Positions 19,013 through 28,518 of a stretch of 56,313 bases of DNA are shown here, in pieces. Both the position numbers and the translations under genes were made by a program. Position 1 is the first letter of the stretch; the number at the start of each line of letters is the position of its first letter. The notes below the pieces were generated by a model. The model was not told where the DNA came from and ran no database searches. It saw nothing but the letters and a program-made list of their open reading frames with translations. Origin of the DNA: Fidelibacterota bacterium. Lineage in GTDB: Bacteria > Marinisomatota > Marinisomatia > SCGC-AAA003-L08 > GCA-002719095. The stretch spans positions 1 to 56,313 of the forward strand of contig PAHI01000074.1 of the NCBI GenBank assembly GCA_002705575.1, written 5' to 3'.

Positions 19013-20393
19013 AAAAGGAACTATAATTGAATTAAATGTTGAGTCATTATCGTATGGAGGAGATGGTTTTGCAAGATACAATGATATTGCAGTTTTTGTT
19101 CAAAAAGGTCTGCCTGGACAGACCTTAGAAGCAGTTATAACTAAAAAAAATAAGAAATTCTTAAAAGCAAAAATATTAAATATTTTAAAAAAATCTCCTG
19201 ATCAAATAAATCCAAAATGTACTCACTTTCAAGACTGTGGAGGATGTTCTTTTCAAAACTATAATTACTCAAAACAATTGCAAGAAAAAGGAAATCAAGT
19301 TAAAGATTTATTAAAGCATATAACAGGCTTAAGTTCTTCTAAAATAAAAAAAATAAAAAAAGCCAATCAAACGTATAACTATAGAAATAAAATGGAATTC
19401 ACTTTTTCAAATGACCCTTGGTTTGAAAAATATAATCCTAAAGAAAAAAAAGACTTATGTTTAGGGCTGCATCCAAAAGGACGCTTTGATAAAACAATAG
19501 ATTTAGAAAATTGTGAAATACAATCTGAAATATCCAATCAAATATTAAATATAGCAAGACACTCTGCAATCAAAAATAATCTCACACCTTATGATATAAA
19601 AAAACACACTGGATTTTTGAGACAAATTGTTATAAGATCTGCAATTCACAAAAATGAGACTATGGTAATTATTGTAACATCAGAAAATAATCAAAAAAAA
19701 TTAGAACCACTTATAAATGATCTAAAAAAAGTAACAGAAATAAAAGCCATCATTAATAATGTCAATAGAAAAAAAGCTGATGTTTCATATAGTGAAGAAC
19801 AGTACTTATTGTATGGAGATGATTTTATTACTGAAAAAATAGGCCCTTATAAATTCAGAATTTCTCCTGATTCTTTCTTTCAAACTAACTCTAAACAAGC
19901 AAAAATATTATACGATTTAATAAAAAAGGAGGCCAATCTGACTGGAAATGAAATTATTTATGACCTATATTGCGGAACAGGCACTATTGGTATTTATTTA
20001 TCAAAAAAAGCTAAAAAAATATTTGGATTCGAAATAATACCATCAGCTATTGATGATGCTATTATTAATGCCTCTAATAACAATGTGAAAAATGCATTAT
20101 TTTTTCAAGGAGATATAAAAGATAGCTTAATTGATAATAAAGAAATAGATATCATAGAAAAGCCTGACATTAGCATTATTGACCCTCCAAGATCAGGGCT
20201 CCATCCAAAAGCACTAAAAAATATCATCAAATTAAAACAAAAAAAAATCATTTATATTTCTTGCAATCCTTCAACTCAAGCTAGAGATCTCATAGATTTT
20301 ATAGATGCAGGATATAAAGTGATTAATATTATTCCAGTTGATATGTTTCCGCATACACCCCATATAGAATCTATTGTAACTTTAGAAAGATGA
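19002..20393 (+). CDS. rlmD: 23S rRNA (uracil-5-)-methyltransferase, RlmD/RumA type
   Basis: 463 residues with a TTG start overlapping glmM. An N-terminal TRAM domain (1-60) is followed by the iron-sulfur cluster Cys set C73, C79, C82 and C171. The Rossmann SAM motif DLYCGTGTIG (about 320), IDPPRSGLHP and the nucleophile/base segment YISCNPSTQARDL (about 424) are intact. It methylates uracil C5 in 23S rRNA; tRNA-specific paralogues (TrmA type) share the core, but the TRAM domain and Fe-S set favour RlmD/RlmCD. It is followed by ATGA into the ABC transporter gene. Confidence 0.88.
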   Translation: MKIKKGTIIELNVESLSYGGDGFARYNDIAVFVQKGLPGQTLEAVITKKNKKFLKAKILNILKKSPDQINPKCTHFQDCGGCSFQNYNYSKQLQEKGNQVKDLLKHITGLSSSKIKKIKKANQTYNYRNKMEFTFSNDPWFEKYNPKEKKDLCLGLHPKGRFDKTIDLENCEIQSEISNQILNIARHSAIKNNLTPYDIKKHTGFLRQIVIRSAIHKNETMVIIVTSENNQKKLEPLINDLKKVTEIKAIINNVNRKKADVSYSEEQYLLYGDDFITEKIGPYKFRISPDSFFQTNSKQAKILYDLIKKEANLTGNEIIYDLYCGTGTIGIYLSKKAKKIFGFEIIPSAIDDAIINASNNNVKNALFFQGDIKDSLIDNKEIDIIEKPDISIIDPPRSGLHPKALKNIIKLKQKKIIYISCNPSTQARDLIDFIDAGYKVINIIPVDMFPHTPHIESIVTLER

Positions 20394-21304
20394 ATGCTGT
20401 TGATATAAATAATCTTGTTAAAATTTACGATAATAAATTCAAAGCACTGAAAAAAATAAATCTAAGTATCCCCAAAGGCTCATTCTTTGGATTGCTCGGT
20501 CCTAATGGTGCAGGAAAAACAACTACTATTGGTATCTTAACAGGTCTGGTTAATAAAACCTCTGGAAGCACTAGAGTATTTGGCAATGACACTATCGAAA
20601 ATTTCAGACAGGCACGAACTCTGATAGGACTATCTCCTCAAGAACTAAATTTTGATGTATTTTTTACGATTGAAGAACTTTTAACCCTCCAAGCAGGCTA
20701 CTTCAATAAAAATAAAAGAGAAGCACGAAAAAGAGTAGAAGAAATGCTAGAATATTTCAATCTTACAGAGAAAAGGAAATGTAAAGCAAGAGAGCTCTCT
20801 GGAGGTATGAAGAGAAGGGTTCAAATAGCTAAAGCATTTATACACAATCCACCATTAATAATTTTAGATGAGCCAACAGCAGGAGTTGATATTGAATTAA
20901 GGTATCAACTATGGGATTTCTTAAAAGAAGAAAATAAAAAGGGAAAGACAATACTGCTGACAACACACTATATTGAAGAAGCTGAAAAATTATGTGATCA
21001 AATAGCTATAATTAACCACGGGAATATTATAGCAAATGGGAAAACGGACGATTTAATTTCTAATATGGGTAAAAATCATATAAAAATTGAAACAACAATA
21101 AAAGAGGGAGCCATAATTAAAAATTGCAAATGGAATTACACGGTTAAAAATAATGAAATAACTTTACAAACTAACAAACCTGAATCTGATATTATAGATA
21201 TAATTAACTGCATTAATGATAACTCAATATCTATTGATAAAATAAAAACAGAAAAAAGTACACTTGAAGAAATCTTTATAAAATTAACAAACAATAATGA
21301 ATAA
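20390..21304 (+). CDS. ABC-2 type exporter, ATP-binding protein
   Basis: 304 residues with all ATPase motifs: Walker A GPNGAGKTT (37-45), Q-loop SPQE, signature LSGGMKRR (about 137), Walker B LIILDEPTAGVD and switch TTHY. The C-terminal tail of about 90 residues is typical of drug/polysaccharide or NodI-type exporters. It overlaps its permease by 8 bases. The substrate is not indicated; multidrug, lipid or glycan export are all possible. Confidence 0.9.
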   Translation: MNAVDINNLVKIYDNKFKALKKINLSIPKGSFFGLLGPNGAGKTTTIGILTGLVNKTSGSTRVFGNDTIENFRQARTLIGLSPQELNFDVFFTIEELLTLQAGYFNKNKREARKRVEEMLEYFNLTEKRKCKARELSGGMKRRVQIAKAFIHNPPLIILDEPTAGVDIELRYQLWDFLKEENKKGKTILLTTHYIEEAEKLCDQIAIINHGNIIANGKTDDLISNMGKNHIKIETTIKEGAIIKNCKWNYTVKNNEITLQTNKPESDIIDIINCINDNSISIDKIKTEKSTLEEIFIKLTNNNE

Positions 21305-22091
21305 TCACTTTCAATTATCCACTGCTTTCTACGTGTTACTAAAAAGAGAAATTAATCGTTTTTTAGCTCTTTATAAACAAACAATTATACCAGGAGTTAT
21401 CTCATCTGGATTATATATTATTGTATTTGGTCATGCCCTAGGCGACAGAATAAGAAACAATCAAGAATTGACCGACGCTGGTGGCTATATGCTGTTTATA
21501 ATTCCAGGTCTTATTATGATGTCTGTAATCAATCACTCATACCAAAACACATCTTCAAGCTTAATGCAAGCTAAGTTTTTAAAATTTTTAGATGATATAT
21601 TAATCACACCCTTAAGTGGACTTGAAATTAGTATTGCATATATAATTGGAGGGACAGTTAGAGGAATTATAAATGCATTATCCATTATTATTCTAAGCTA
21701 TTTAATTGCCGATGGCTTTACTATTGACAACTATTTCATGACATTTATATATATCTTTATAGTATCTTGGGCATTTAGTGCACTCGGACTATTAGTTGGA
21801 ATATACGCTAAGTCATGGGATCACATAGGAGTATTTACTAACTTTGTTTTTATGCCTTTAACAATGCTGGGCGGTGTTTTTTGGAGTATTAGTATGTTAA
21901 AAAATGAATTCCTTCAAATGATATCACTTATTAATCCTATATATTGGATGATTCAAGGCTTAAGAGAAGCTATGATACCCAACAATAATCCTTTTTCTTA
22001 TTTAGCACTCATTATTAGTATCCTATTTGCAATTTCATTCACAATAATATCATCTTATTGTTTTTCAAAAGGTTATAAGATTAAATCTTAA
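21297..22091 (+). CDS. ABC-2 type exporter, permease
   Basis: 264 residues with about six hydrophobic segments. The first follows a short cytoplasmic N-terminus (about residues 30-48) and the last is near the C-terminus, ending CFSKGYKIKS. The segment FMPLTMLGGVFWSISMLKN followed by INPIYWMIQGLREAM is the typical ABC-2 transport signature. It works with the ATPase encoded just upstream and is likely inserted in the inner membrane as a dimer. Substrate unknown. Confidence 0.9.
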   Translation: MNNHFQLSTAFYVLLKREINRFLALYKQTIIPGVISSGLYIIVFGHALGDRIRNNQELTDAGGYMLFIIPGLIMMSVINHSYQNTSSSLMQAKFLKFLDDILITPLSGLEISIAYIIGGTVRGIINALSIIILSYLIADGFTIDNYFMTFIYIFIVSWAFSALGLLVGIYAKSWDHIGVFTNFVFMPLTMLGGVFWSISMLKNEFLQMISLINPIYWMIQGLREAMIPNNNPFSYLALIISILFAISFTIISSYCFSKGYKIKS

Positions 22092-22147
22092 TTATGTTTT
22101 TTACTTATAAAATTCTTTAAATTAATACCTTGCAACAAAAATAAACC

Positions 22148-23068
22148 ATGAATACAAAAAAATACCAACAATCAGATTATACTCCAGACAAAAACACTTA
22201 CTCAGATATAGAAAAACTATATAAACAGAAAGAAAACTTTTCAAACTTTAATTTAAGTCATGCAAATCTTGAAAAAATCTATCTTGTTGAAGCTGATATG
22301 AAAAATGCTGACCTATCAAAAGCTAATTTCAAAAATACTAGTATGTATGGAATCAATCTTAGTGGCTCAAACCTTTTTAAAACTAATTTTGAAAATGCAA
22401 ATTTAAATAATGCAAATCTTGAAAACTGTAATTTATTAGGTGCTAATTTATCAAACACAAAACTAAAAAACATATATTGGGGAGAAGATTACAAGCTAAT
22501 TAATGAGATTTCTGCAGAAAAAGCTGACAAAGAAGGTAATCGCCAGCTTGCAAAAGAAAAGTACAAAGAAGCTGAAGATATCTACAGAACTATAAAAATC
22601 AGTATGCAATCTCAAACATTAAGTGAAGAAACTGGCAAATTTTTTATACGAGAAATGATCACAAAGAGAAAACAATTCAATAAATTCTCCTTATCTAGAA
22701 TAGGATCAAAAATAATTGAGATTACAACAGGATATGGAGAAAAATTAAGCAATATTGCTTCTACAGTATTTGCAATAATAATTGTATGTATGCTACTATA
22801 TGGAATAGAAGGTATAAAGTATGGTGATCCAGTTAATGGTGATAGAATTATAGGATTTTTTACAGAGGACTTAGAAAAATTTGGCATATTGAATACATTA
22901 GGTAATTTATTCTATTTTAGTGTTGTAGTCTATTCAACTGTTGGATTTGGAGAAATGCTACCTATTGGACCACTAGGAAAAAGTATCATGATATTTGAAG
23001 GAATTATTGGAGGGTTAGTCCTAGCAATTTTAATAATTGCTCTTTATAAAAAAACTATGGATAGATAA
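22148..23068 (+). CDS. Pentapeptide-repeat protein fused to a two-helix potassium-channel pore
   Basis: 306 residues. Residues about 30-110 are A(D/N)LxX-type pentapeptide repeats (ADLSKANFKN, ANLNNANLEN), which form a right-handed beta helix. A charged helical linker (about 118-180) leads to a first membrane helix (about 202-220), a pore loop with selectivity filter TVGFGE (264-269, compare TVGYGD of K+ channels) and a second membrane helix (about 279-300). This is the KcsA-like two-helix pore plan, so it should act as a tetramer in the inner membrane. The pentapeptide part, on the cytoplasmic side by topology, could sense ligand or protein partners. Gate and ion selectivity are inferred. 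Confidence 0.85.
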   Translation: MNTKKYQQSDYTPDKNTYSDIEKLYKQKENFSNFNLSHANLEKIYLVEADMKNADLSKANFKNTSMYGINLSGSNLFKTNFENANLNNANLENCNLLGANLSNTKLKNIYWGEDYKLINEISAEKADKEGNRQLAKEKYKEAEDIYRTIKISMQSQTLSEETGKFFIREMITKRKQFNKFSLSRIGSKIIEITTGYGEKLSNIASTVFAIIIVCMLLYGIEGIKYGDPVNGDRIIGFFTEDLEKFGILNTLGNLFYFSVVVYSTVGFGEMLPIGPLGKSIMIFEGIIGGLVLAILIIALYKKTMDR

Positions 23069-23082
23069 GCTATTTCCATATA

Positions 23083-24618
23083 CTATAAAAGCCCTAGATC
23101 TTTTAAAATTATACTTACAAAAAGCCCCATCAATATAAGCATCCCAAATTGCTGAACTCTAATTAATATATTAGGCGATATTTTTTCACCTTTAATACCT
23201 TCAATTATAGCTATTAATGCATGACCTCCATCTAATCCAGGAAATGGAAGAATATTTATAACTCCTAAGCTAATACTTAAGTAAGCCATCAATGTTAATA
23301 GAGATACAAAGCCTTTACTTGCAAATTCTCCAGAAATTTTAGCAATGCCTATTGGCCCACTAACAGCTTTGCTTGATAACTGTCCAGTTATAAGTTCAAA
23401 AATACCTTTAAATGTATTTACTATATTTTCAAATAAAGTTTTTGCAGAAATAATTAAACACTCAATAAACCCAACTTTTTCTGTCATAAATGTAATACCA
23501 ATCTTGCCATATTTAACTACTTCACCATACTGATTGTAACCATCAAAAACTATTGGCTCTAAATCAACAGAAATCAATTCTCCCTGCCTATTAATATCCA
23601 TATAAATGGTTTTAATATTATCAGTATCTATAGATTCTTGTGAAATTAATGGAGCTATATCATTGTAATATTTAACACTTTTTTTATTTATAGAAAGAAC
23701 TTCATCTCCAGGTTTTAAAACTTTGTATGAAGGACTTTCGCTATGATTAAACTCATCATGGTAAACACGCCCCAAATAAATCATTTTTTCATTTAAGGGA
23801 TATCCAAATGATTTATTAATAGTATTCAACACTATTTTATTATTAATCGATTTAATGTTTATACTATTTACGCTATCTACTAAACCCTCTTCAATAGAAT
23901 TAATGTAAAAAGGTAATGTAAATTCAACCTCATTAATTTTCTGACCAGTAAGATTTTGCAAATACAATCTTCCTGTATATTTATCAATAAATTTGACTCC
24001 ATTGTCATCTCTAAAATCTGGAACATAATTTATTTTGGTAAAATAATTATCATCACCTCTCAAAAAAGAATCATTAACTTTTATATTTCTAATTGAGATG
24101 TTTGAAATCTTGTTGAAGATAGACTCTATTTTATTTTTAGGATATCCATTAGAAAAAAATAAAAAACAAAATATTAAAAAAGATAAAACGAAATTAAAAA
24201 TAACACCAGCAGAAGTAAACCATATTTTTTGCCATGTTTTTTTTGACTGATATTCATATTCAGCTCCTGTTGATTCTGAATCTATACTTTCATCCAGTAT
24301 ACCTGAAACCTTAACATATCCACCCATAGGTAGTAGAGCTAAACAATATTCTGTATTACTGCCCTTCTTGTTTCTAATTGGTATAAAAACATTATATATT
24401 GGAAGCCAGTCAAGTTTTTTATTGTTTAATTTATAGAAATATATACTAAAGTCCCAGCCACCTTTAATAGATGTAAATGACAAGAACCTTGGTGGAAACC
24501 CAACTGAAAACTTCTCTACTCTCATACCTGTAGACCTAGCAGCTAAATAATGACCTAACTCATGTATAAAAACTAACACTGAAATAACAAATGCAAATGA
24601 AATTATAGTTAATAGCAT
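23083..24618 (-). CDS. rseP: RseP-type site-2 intramembrane zinc metalloprotease
   Basis: 511 residues. The zinc motif HELGHYLAAR lies in the first membrane helix and the third ligand motif NILPFPGLDGGHAL is near the C-terminus, with flanking hydrophobic helices. Members of this family cut anti-sigma factors or leftover signal peptides within the membrane. It is longer than the usual 350-450 residues. The extra length lies in the periplasmic part between helices 2 and 3 (about 170-370), where one PDZ-like domain (GDEVLSINKKSV) is recognisable. It starts on the last base of the dxr stop codon (TAATG) and is the last gene of the envelope operon. Confidence 0.92.
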   Translation of the reverse strand: MLLTIISFAFVISVLVFIHELGHYLAARSTGMRVEKFSVGFPPRFLSFTSIKGGWDFSIYFYKLNNKKLDWLPIYNVFIPIRNKKGSNTEYCLALLPMGGYVKVSGILDESIDSESTGAEYEYQSKKTWQKIWFTSAGVIFNFVLSFLIFCFLFFSNGYPKNKIESIFNKISNISIRNIKVNDSFLRGDDNYFTKINYVPDFRDDNGVKFIDKYTGRLYLQNLTGQKINEVEFTLPFYINSIEEGLVDSVNSINIKSINNKIVLNTINKSFGYPLNEKMIYLGRVYHDEFNHSESPSYKVLKPGDEVLSINKKSVKYYNDIAPLISQESIDTDNIKTIYMDINRQGELISVDLEPIVFDGYNQYGEVVKYGKIGITFMTEKVGFIECLIISAKTLFENIVNTFKGIFELITGQLSSKAVSGPIGIAKISGEFASKGFVSLLTLMAYLSISLGVINILPFPGLDGGHALIAIIEGIKGEKISPNILIRVQQFGMLILMGLFVSIILKDLGLL

Positions 24619-25763
24619 TATGTAAAAAACTCCTTTTTAATATATTCTTTAGTCCAAATAGAAATATTTCTTATTTCATCTAAAGTAGGTTTTTCAATAG
24701 CTTGATGCTTATTAATACAACAATCTATTGTTTTATGAATATCCAAGAATGATATCTCACCTTTCAAGAATTCTGAAACTGCATAATCATTAGCAATATT
24801 AAGTACTACTTGATGTGACCCTCCTGAAGAAAGGGCATCTTGTGCAATTTTTATACATGGAAATTTATTCAAATCTACTTGTTCGAAAGAAAGACTATTA
24901 TTTTCTGAAAAACTAAACAATTTAGATTCAGCCAAACACCTTTCAGGATACGATAAGGAGAATCGAATAGGAACTTTCATATCCGGGTTACCCATTTGTG
25001 CTTTAATTGAACCATCTGTAAATTCTACCATCGAATGAATGATTGATTCGGGATGAATAACAATATCTATCATATTTTTTTTAACACCAAACAACCAATA
25101 AGCTTCAATGAATTCAAGACCTTTATTCATCATAGTTGCAGAATCAATAGTAATTTTATTTCCCATAGACCAATTAGGATGACATAAAGCTTCATTTAAA
25201 GTAATCTTATCAAAAGTTTTAAAATCTCTAGATCTAAATGGACCTCCAGAACCTGTTAATAAAATTCTTTTTATATTTGAATTTCTTTCCCCTAGTAAAC
25301 ATTGAAATATAGCACTATGTTCACTATCAACAGGAATTAATGTACTATTCTTTTTTTTCTGAATATCTCTAATAATCCAACCTGCTATTACAACACTTTC
25401 TTTATTAGCAAGAGCTAACGGAATATCATTATCTAAAGCTATAATTGATGACTCCATCCCATCTGCTCCAATAATCGAGTTGAGCATTAAATCTACACTT
25501 TCTTTTGATATCTCATACAAACCTTCATATCCAGATAGAACTTCAATACCTTCAGGATTAAGCTCTTTCTTAACAAACTTTTCTAAATCAGAATCAATTA
25601 TACAAACTTTTTTAGGTCTAAACTCCTTAGCTTGTTTAATAATTTCATTATAATTACTAAAACAAGATAAATACTGTACTCTATAATTAAAAAAATTTCT
25701 AATAACCTCTAACGCTTGAGTACCGATAGATCCAGTAGAACCTAATATTCCAATTTTTTTCAT
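24618..25763 (-). CDS. dxr: 1-deoxy-D-xylulose 5-phosphate reductoisomerase
   Basis: 381 residues. It makes 2-C-methyl-D-erythritol 4-phosphate, the committed step of the non-mevalonate isoprenoid pathway, using NADPH and a divalent metal. Seen: NADPH loop GSTGSIGTQALEVI, PVDSEHSAIFQ, LTGSGGPFR, HPNWSMGNKITIDSATMMNK and the substrate loop MGNPDMKVPI. The product pathway feeds UppS, encoded in the same operon. It starts in the ATGA overlap with the unknown 25760 gene. Confidence 0.96.
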   Translation of the reverse strand: MKKIGILGSTGSIGTQALEVIRNFFNYRVQYLSCFSNYNEIIKQAKEFRPKKVCIIDSDLEKFVKKELNPEGIEVLSGYEGLYEISKESVDLMLNSIIGADGMESSIIALDNDIPLALANKESVVIAGWIIRDIQKKKNSTLIPVDSEHSAIFQCLLGERNSNIKRILLTGSGGPFRSRDFKTFDKITLNEALCHPNWSMGNKITIDSATMMNKGLEFIEAYWLFGVKKNMIDIVIHPESIIHSMVEFTDGSIKAQMGNPDMKVPIRFSLSYPERCLAESKLFSFSENNSLSFEQVDLNKFPCIKIAQDALSSGGSHQVVLNIANDYAVSEFLKGEISFLDIHKTIDCCINKHQAIEKPTLDEIRNISIWTKEYIKKEFFT

Positions 25764-26395
25764 ATATTAAAACTTATTTTAAAAAAGGGATTTATATATT
25801 TATTATACGAACTTACATCTTTACTAAACCCGAAATACAAGAAAATACTTTCAAAAATATTAGGCATATATATAAAATTAACCCTTAAGTGATTCCAGTC
25901 AGTATCATATACTCTATCTAACACAAATTGCATATCGTAAAACTTTCTTTTAATTACGTATGTTATAGCGTTCTGATACCAAGTAGAGTTACCATAATTA
26001 GTATGTCTTAATTTATTAATATAAGATGAAACAACAATATATTGTTTTTTTTGCGCCTTATCTAAAGTGAAATTAAACCCAATACTATTGTAGGATTTTA
26101 TATCCTCTGTAAAACTGCCATCGGATAAAGAAGTGCTCCAATTAATCAATAAATTATGAGATGCTAACCAATGTAAATCAATAAACGATTTATTATGTGA
26201 CAGATTTCTGTTTGAATAATAATTTAACCCTAAATCAAAACATATATTTGAACAAATAGGAATAACTACATATGAATAATTTTCATATATTAATTCTTGT
26301 AACGTTAAATTTGGTTGACTTGATAAACTGATACTTAAAAGCGATATCATCAAAATTGTAGAACAAATTAATTTTCTAAACAATTCCTCTATCAC
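25760..26395 (-). CDS. Unknown exported, probably outer-membrane protein between lpxA and dxr
   Basis: 211 residues not recognised from any family. The N-terminus has a basic segment plus hydrophobic stretch (CSTILMISLLSISLSSQ), a plausible signal peptide. The rest is rich in Tyr, Ser and Asn with alternating hydrophobic residues, as in small beta-barrels, and ends ISFNI with no clear terminal aromatic. The start is a GTG inside lpxA (20-base overlap); a TTG four codons later and an ATG at residue 16 are alternatives, the last leaving a poor signal. It overlaps dxr by ATGA, so it belongs to the envelope operon. An envelope role is inferred from position only. Confidence 0.7.
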   Translation of the reverse strand: MIEELFRKLICSTILMISLLSISLSSQPNLTLQELIYENYSYVVIPICSNICFDLGLNYYSNRNLSHNKSFIDLHWLASHNLLINWSTSLSDGSFTEDIKSYNSIGFNFTLDKAQKKQYIVVSSYINKLRHTNYGNSTWYQNAITYVIKRKFYDMQFVLDRVYDTDWNHLRVNFIYMPNIFESIFLYFGFSKDVSSYNKYINPFFKISFNI

Positions 26396-27146
26396 TTTTT
26401 TTTATAAAATTTAGGATTATATTTATCTCATTATTTGTTAAATCAAATTTTCTTTCAACTTGATCGATAGCTTGAGATAAATTATACTTTGATTGATAAA
26501 TTAAACTGTATACTCTCTTAATTTTCTTTATAGTATCAGCACTAAAATGCTTTCTTTTTAAACCTACTGTATTAACGCCTGCATATCTAATAGGTTCTCC
26601 AGTAGCTAAAATGTAGGGGGGGACATCTTTTAACACAACCCTTCCACCACCTATAAAAGCATACTTTCCTATCTTGCAAAATTGATGAACAGGTGTACAG
26701 CCCCCTATTGTAGCAAAATCATCAATTTCTACATGACCTGCAATGTTAACTGATATTGATACAATAACATTATCACCTACAATGACATCATGAGCAATAT
26801 GTACGTAAGACATAAGCAAACAATTTGAACCCACTTTAGTAAAACCTCTATCTTTTGTACCCCTATGTAAAGTACAAAATTCTCTAATTGTAGTATTATT
26901 TCCAACTATCATCTTTGATTTTTCACCTTCAAATTTCAAATCCATAGGTAACTCACCTATCACAGCTCCATTAAATATATTACAATTACTACCTATATCT
27001 GAAAAATCTTTAATTAAAACATTCGATCCGATTTTTGTATTATCTCCAATTTTCACCCTTCCTTGAATTATTGAAAATGGCCCCACATATACATTTTTAC
27101 CTATTTTAGCTTTCTTATCTACAATTGCTGTTTCATGAATAGACAT
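26376..27146 (-). CDS. lpxA: UDP-N-acetylglucosamine O-acyltransferase
   Basis: 256 residues. First step of lipid A synthesis, moving a hydroxyacyl chain from ACP to UDP-GlcNAc. It is built of left-handed beta-helix hexapeptide repeats (IGKNVYVGPFSII and onward), with catalytic His in YVHIAHDVIVGDN, and a C-terminal helical domain from about residue 190. The start was set at MSIHETAIV: an AAGGA lies 8 bases upstream and the ATG is one base after the lpxC-fabZ stop. A longer reading frame upstream is just overlap with lpxC-fabZ. Confidence 0.95.
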   Translation of the reverse strand: MSIHETAIVDKKAKIGKNVYVGPFSIIQGRVKIGDNTKIGSNVLIKDFSDIGSNCNIFNGAVIGELPMDLKFEGEKSKMIVGNNTTIREFCTLHRGTKDRGFTKVGSNCLLMSYVHIAHDVIVGDNVIVSISVNIAGHVEIDDFATIGGCTPVHQFCKIGKYAFIGGGRVVLKDVPPYILATGEPIRYAGVNTVGLKRKHFSADTIKKIKRVYSLIYQSKYNLSQAIDQVERKFDLTNNEINIILNFIKKSDRGIV

Positions 27147-27147
27147 T

Positions 27148-28518
27148 TTAAAAATCCTTATCTTGTATTGTAGCCATGAATTCTGATTCTGAGACAACTT
27201 CACCATCAACAATTGCCTGACCTTTTAATTTACATGTACCCATTTTATACGATAATAGTTCTATACAAAAAGTCACTTGATCTCCTGGATAAACCATTTT
27301 TTTAAATTTAGCAAAATTAATTCTTGAAAAAACTACCAATTTCTTTTTAGGATCATCAACCATATGCAATAACAAAAAACCTCCCGATTGAGCCATTGCC
27401 TCCATTATTAAAACACCTGGCATAATTGGCTTACCAGGAAAATGGCCTTCAAAATAAGGCTCATTGTATGTAACATTTTTAATAGCAGTTACAGACTTAT
27501 GAGGAATTAGTTCAGTAATTTCATCAATTAATAAAAAAGGGTACCGATGATGTAAGATTTCAAGTATTTGATTAATATCATATTTATATTTTTTATTACT
27601 ATGATTCAATTTAAACTCCTTTGCTACTTTATTCACGAACTCAACATTAGCCGAATGACCACTTTTATGAGCAATAATATGACCTTTTATAGGTCTTTCC
27701 AATAAATATAAATCACCAAGCAAATCTAAAACTTTATGTCTTACGGCTTCATTCTTAAACCTTAAATTTGTATTAGAAATAATACTTTTTTTATCTAAAT
27801 CTTTTGAATCTAAATTATAAAATTTAGCTATTTTTTCTATCTCAAAATCTTGCAATACCTTATCAACAAATGCTACCCCATTATTCAAATCAACTCCTTT
27901 AGCAACTTTAGAATCAATTAAATGTAATAGCTCGGAACTCAAGCAAAAAGTGCGCGCAGGTGCTATCTGTTTATAAAAAACATCTTTATAATTATGACCA
28001 GATAAATCAATTGAGTATATTTCATTGGGGATTCCTTGACAACCAGGATAATCAATTATATAAGTTATTTTAAAGCCATTAAATGGCAACCCTATTATGT
28101 ATATGTCTTTAGATGGATAATTATACTCAATTTTTCTGTTAATTATAATAGGATTGATAGTATAAATTTGTTCTCTAATTCCAACCTCATTAATAAGATC
28201 AATATAGCCTTCAGAGCTACCATCAAGAATTGGAGGCTCGCAAGAATCCATTTTAACAATAATATTCGTTATACCTGTAGCATATAGTGAAGCCATTAAG
28301 TGCTCAATAGTATGGACTTTAATACTAGCATTACCTATACTTGTTCTTCTATTAGTGGACAATATATTAAAATGATTAGCTCTAATTTTATTATTATTTA
28401 CATCAAAGATAATCCCTGTATTAATGTTTGAGGGGACTAACTCTAAAGTAACTTTTTCTCCAGAATGTATTCCTTTACCATGAATAAAAACATTATCCTT
28501 AATAGTAGACTGTATCAC
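27148..28518 (-). CDS. lpxC/fabZ: Bifunctional UDP-3-O-acyl-GlcNAc deacetylase / 3-hydroxyacyl-ACP dehydratase
   Basis: 456 residues, a natural fusion. Residues 1 to about 295 are LpxC, the zinc deacetylase and committed step of lipid A synthesis: HTIEHL gives one zinc His, with LDLLGDL and HKSGHSAN near the end of that part. Residues about 312-456 are FabZ, the dehydratase of fatty acid elongation: LHHRYPFLLID and EGHFPGKPIMPGV carry its active-site His and partner. The fusion is known from Bacteroidetes and other FCB lineages and supports the taxonomic guess. The start is a GTG within the lpxD stop (GTGA). Confidence 0.96.
   Translation of the reverse strand: MIQSTIKDNVFIHGKGIHSGEKVTLELVPSNINTGIIFDVNNNKIRANHFNILSTNRRTSIGNASIKVHTIEHLMASLYATGITNIIVKMDSCEPPILDGSSEGYIDLINEVGIREQIYTINPIIINRKIEYNYPSKDIYIIGLPFNGFKITYIIDYPGCQGIPNEIYSIDLSGHNYKDVFYKQIAPARTFCLSSELLHLIDSKVAKGVDLNNGVAFVDKVLQDFEIEKIAKFYNLDSKDLDKKSIISNTNLRFKNEAVRHKVLDLLGDLYLLERPIKGHIIAHKSGHSANVEFVNKVAKEFKLNHSNKKYKYDINQILEILHHRYPFLLIDEITELIPHKSVTAIKNVTYNEPYFEGHFPGKPIMPGVLIMEAMAQSGGFLLLHMVDDPKKKLVVFSRINFAKFKKMVYPGDQVTFCIELLSYKMGTCKLKGQAIVDGEVVSESEFMATIQDKDF

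Noticed and set aside
10134..23068. tRNA genes in the short gaps of the housekeeping run
   Set aside because: Gaps are under 60 bases and no cloverleaf or TTCRANNC box was seen.
25760..26395. Unknown protein as a missing CdsA or LpxB
   Set aside because: CdsA has many membrane helices and LpxB is about 370-390 residues with a GT-B fold; this protein has one signal-like helix and a strand-rich body.
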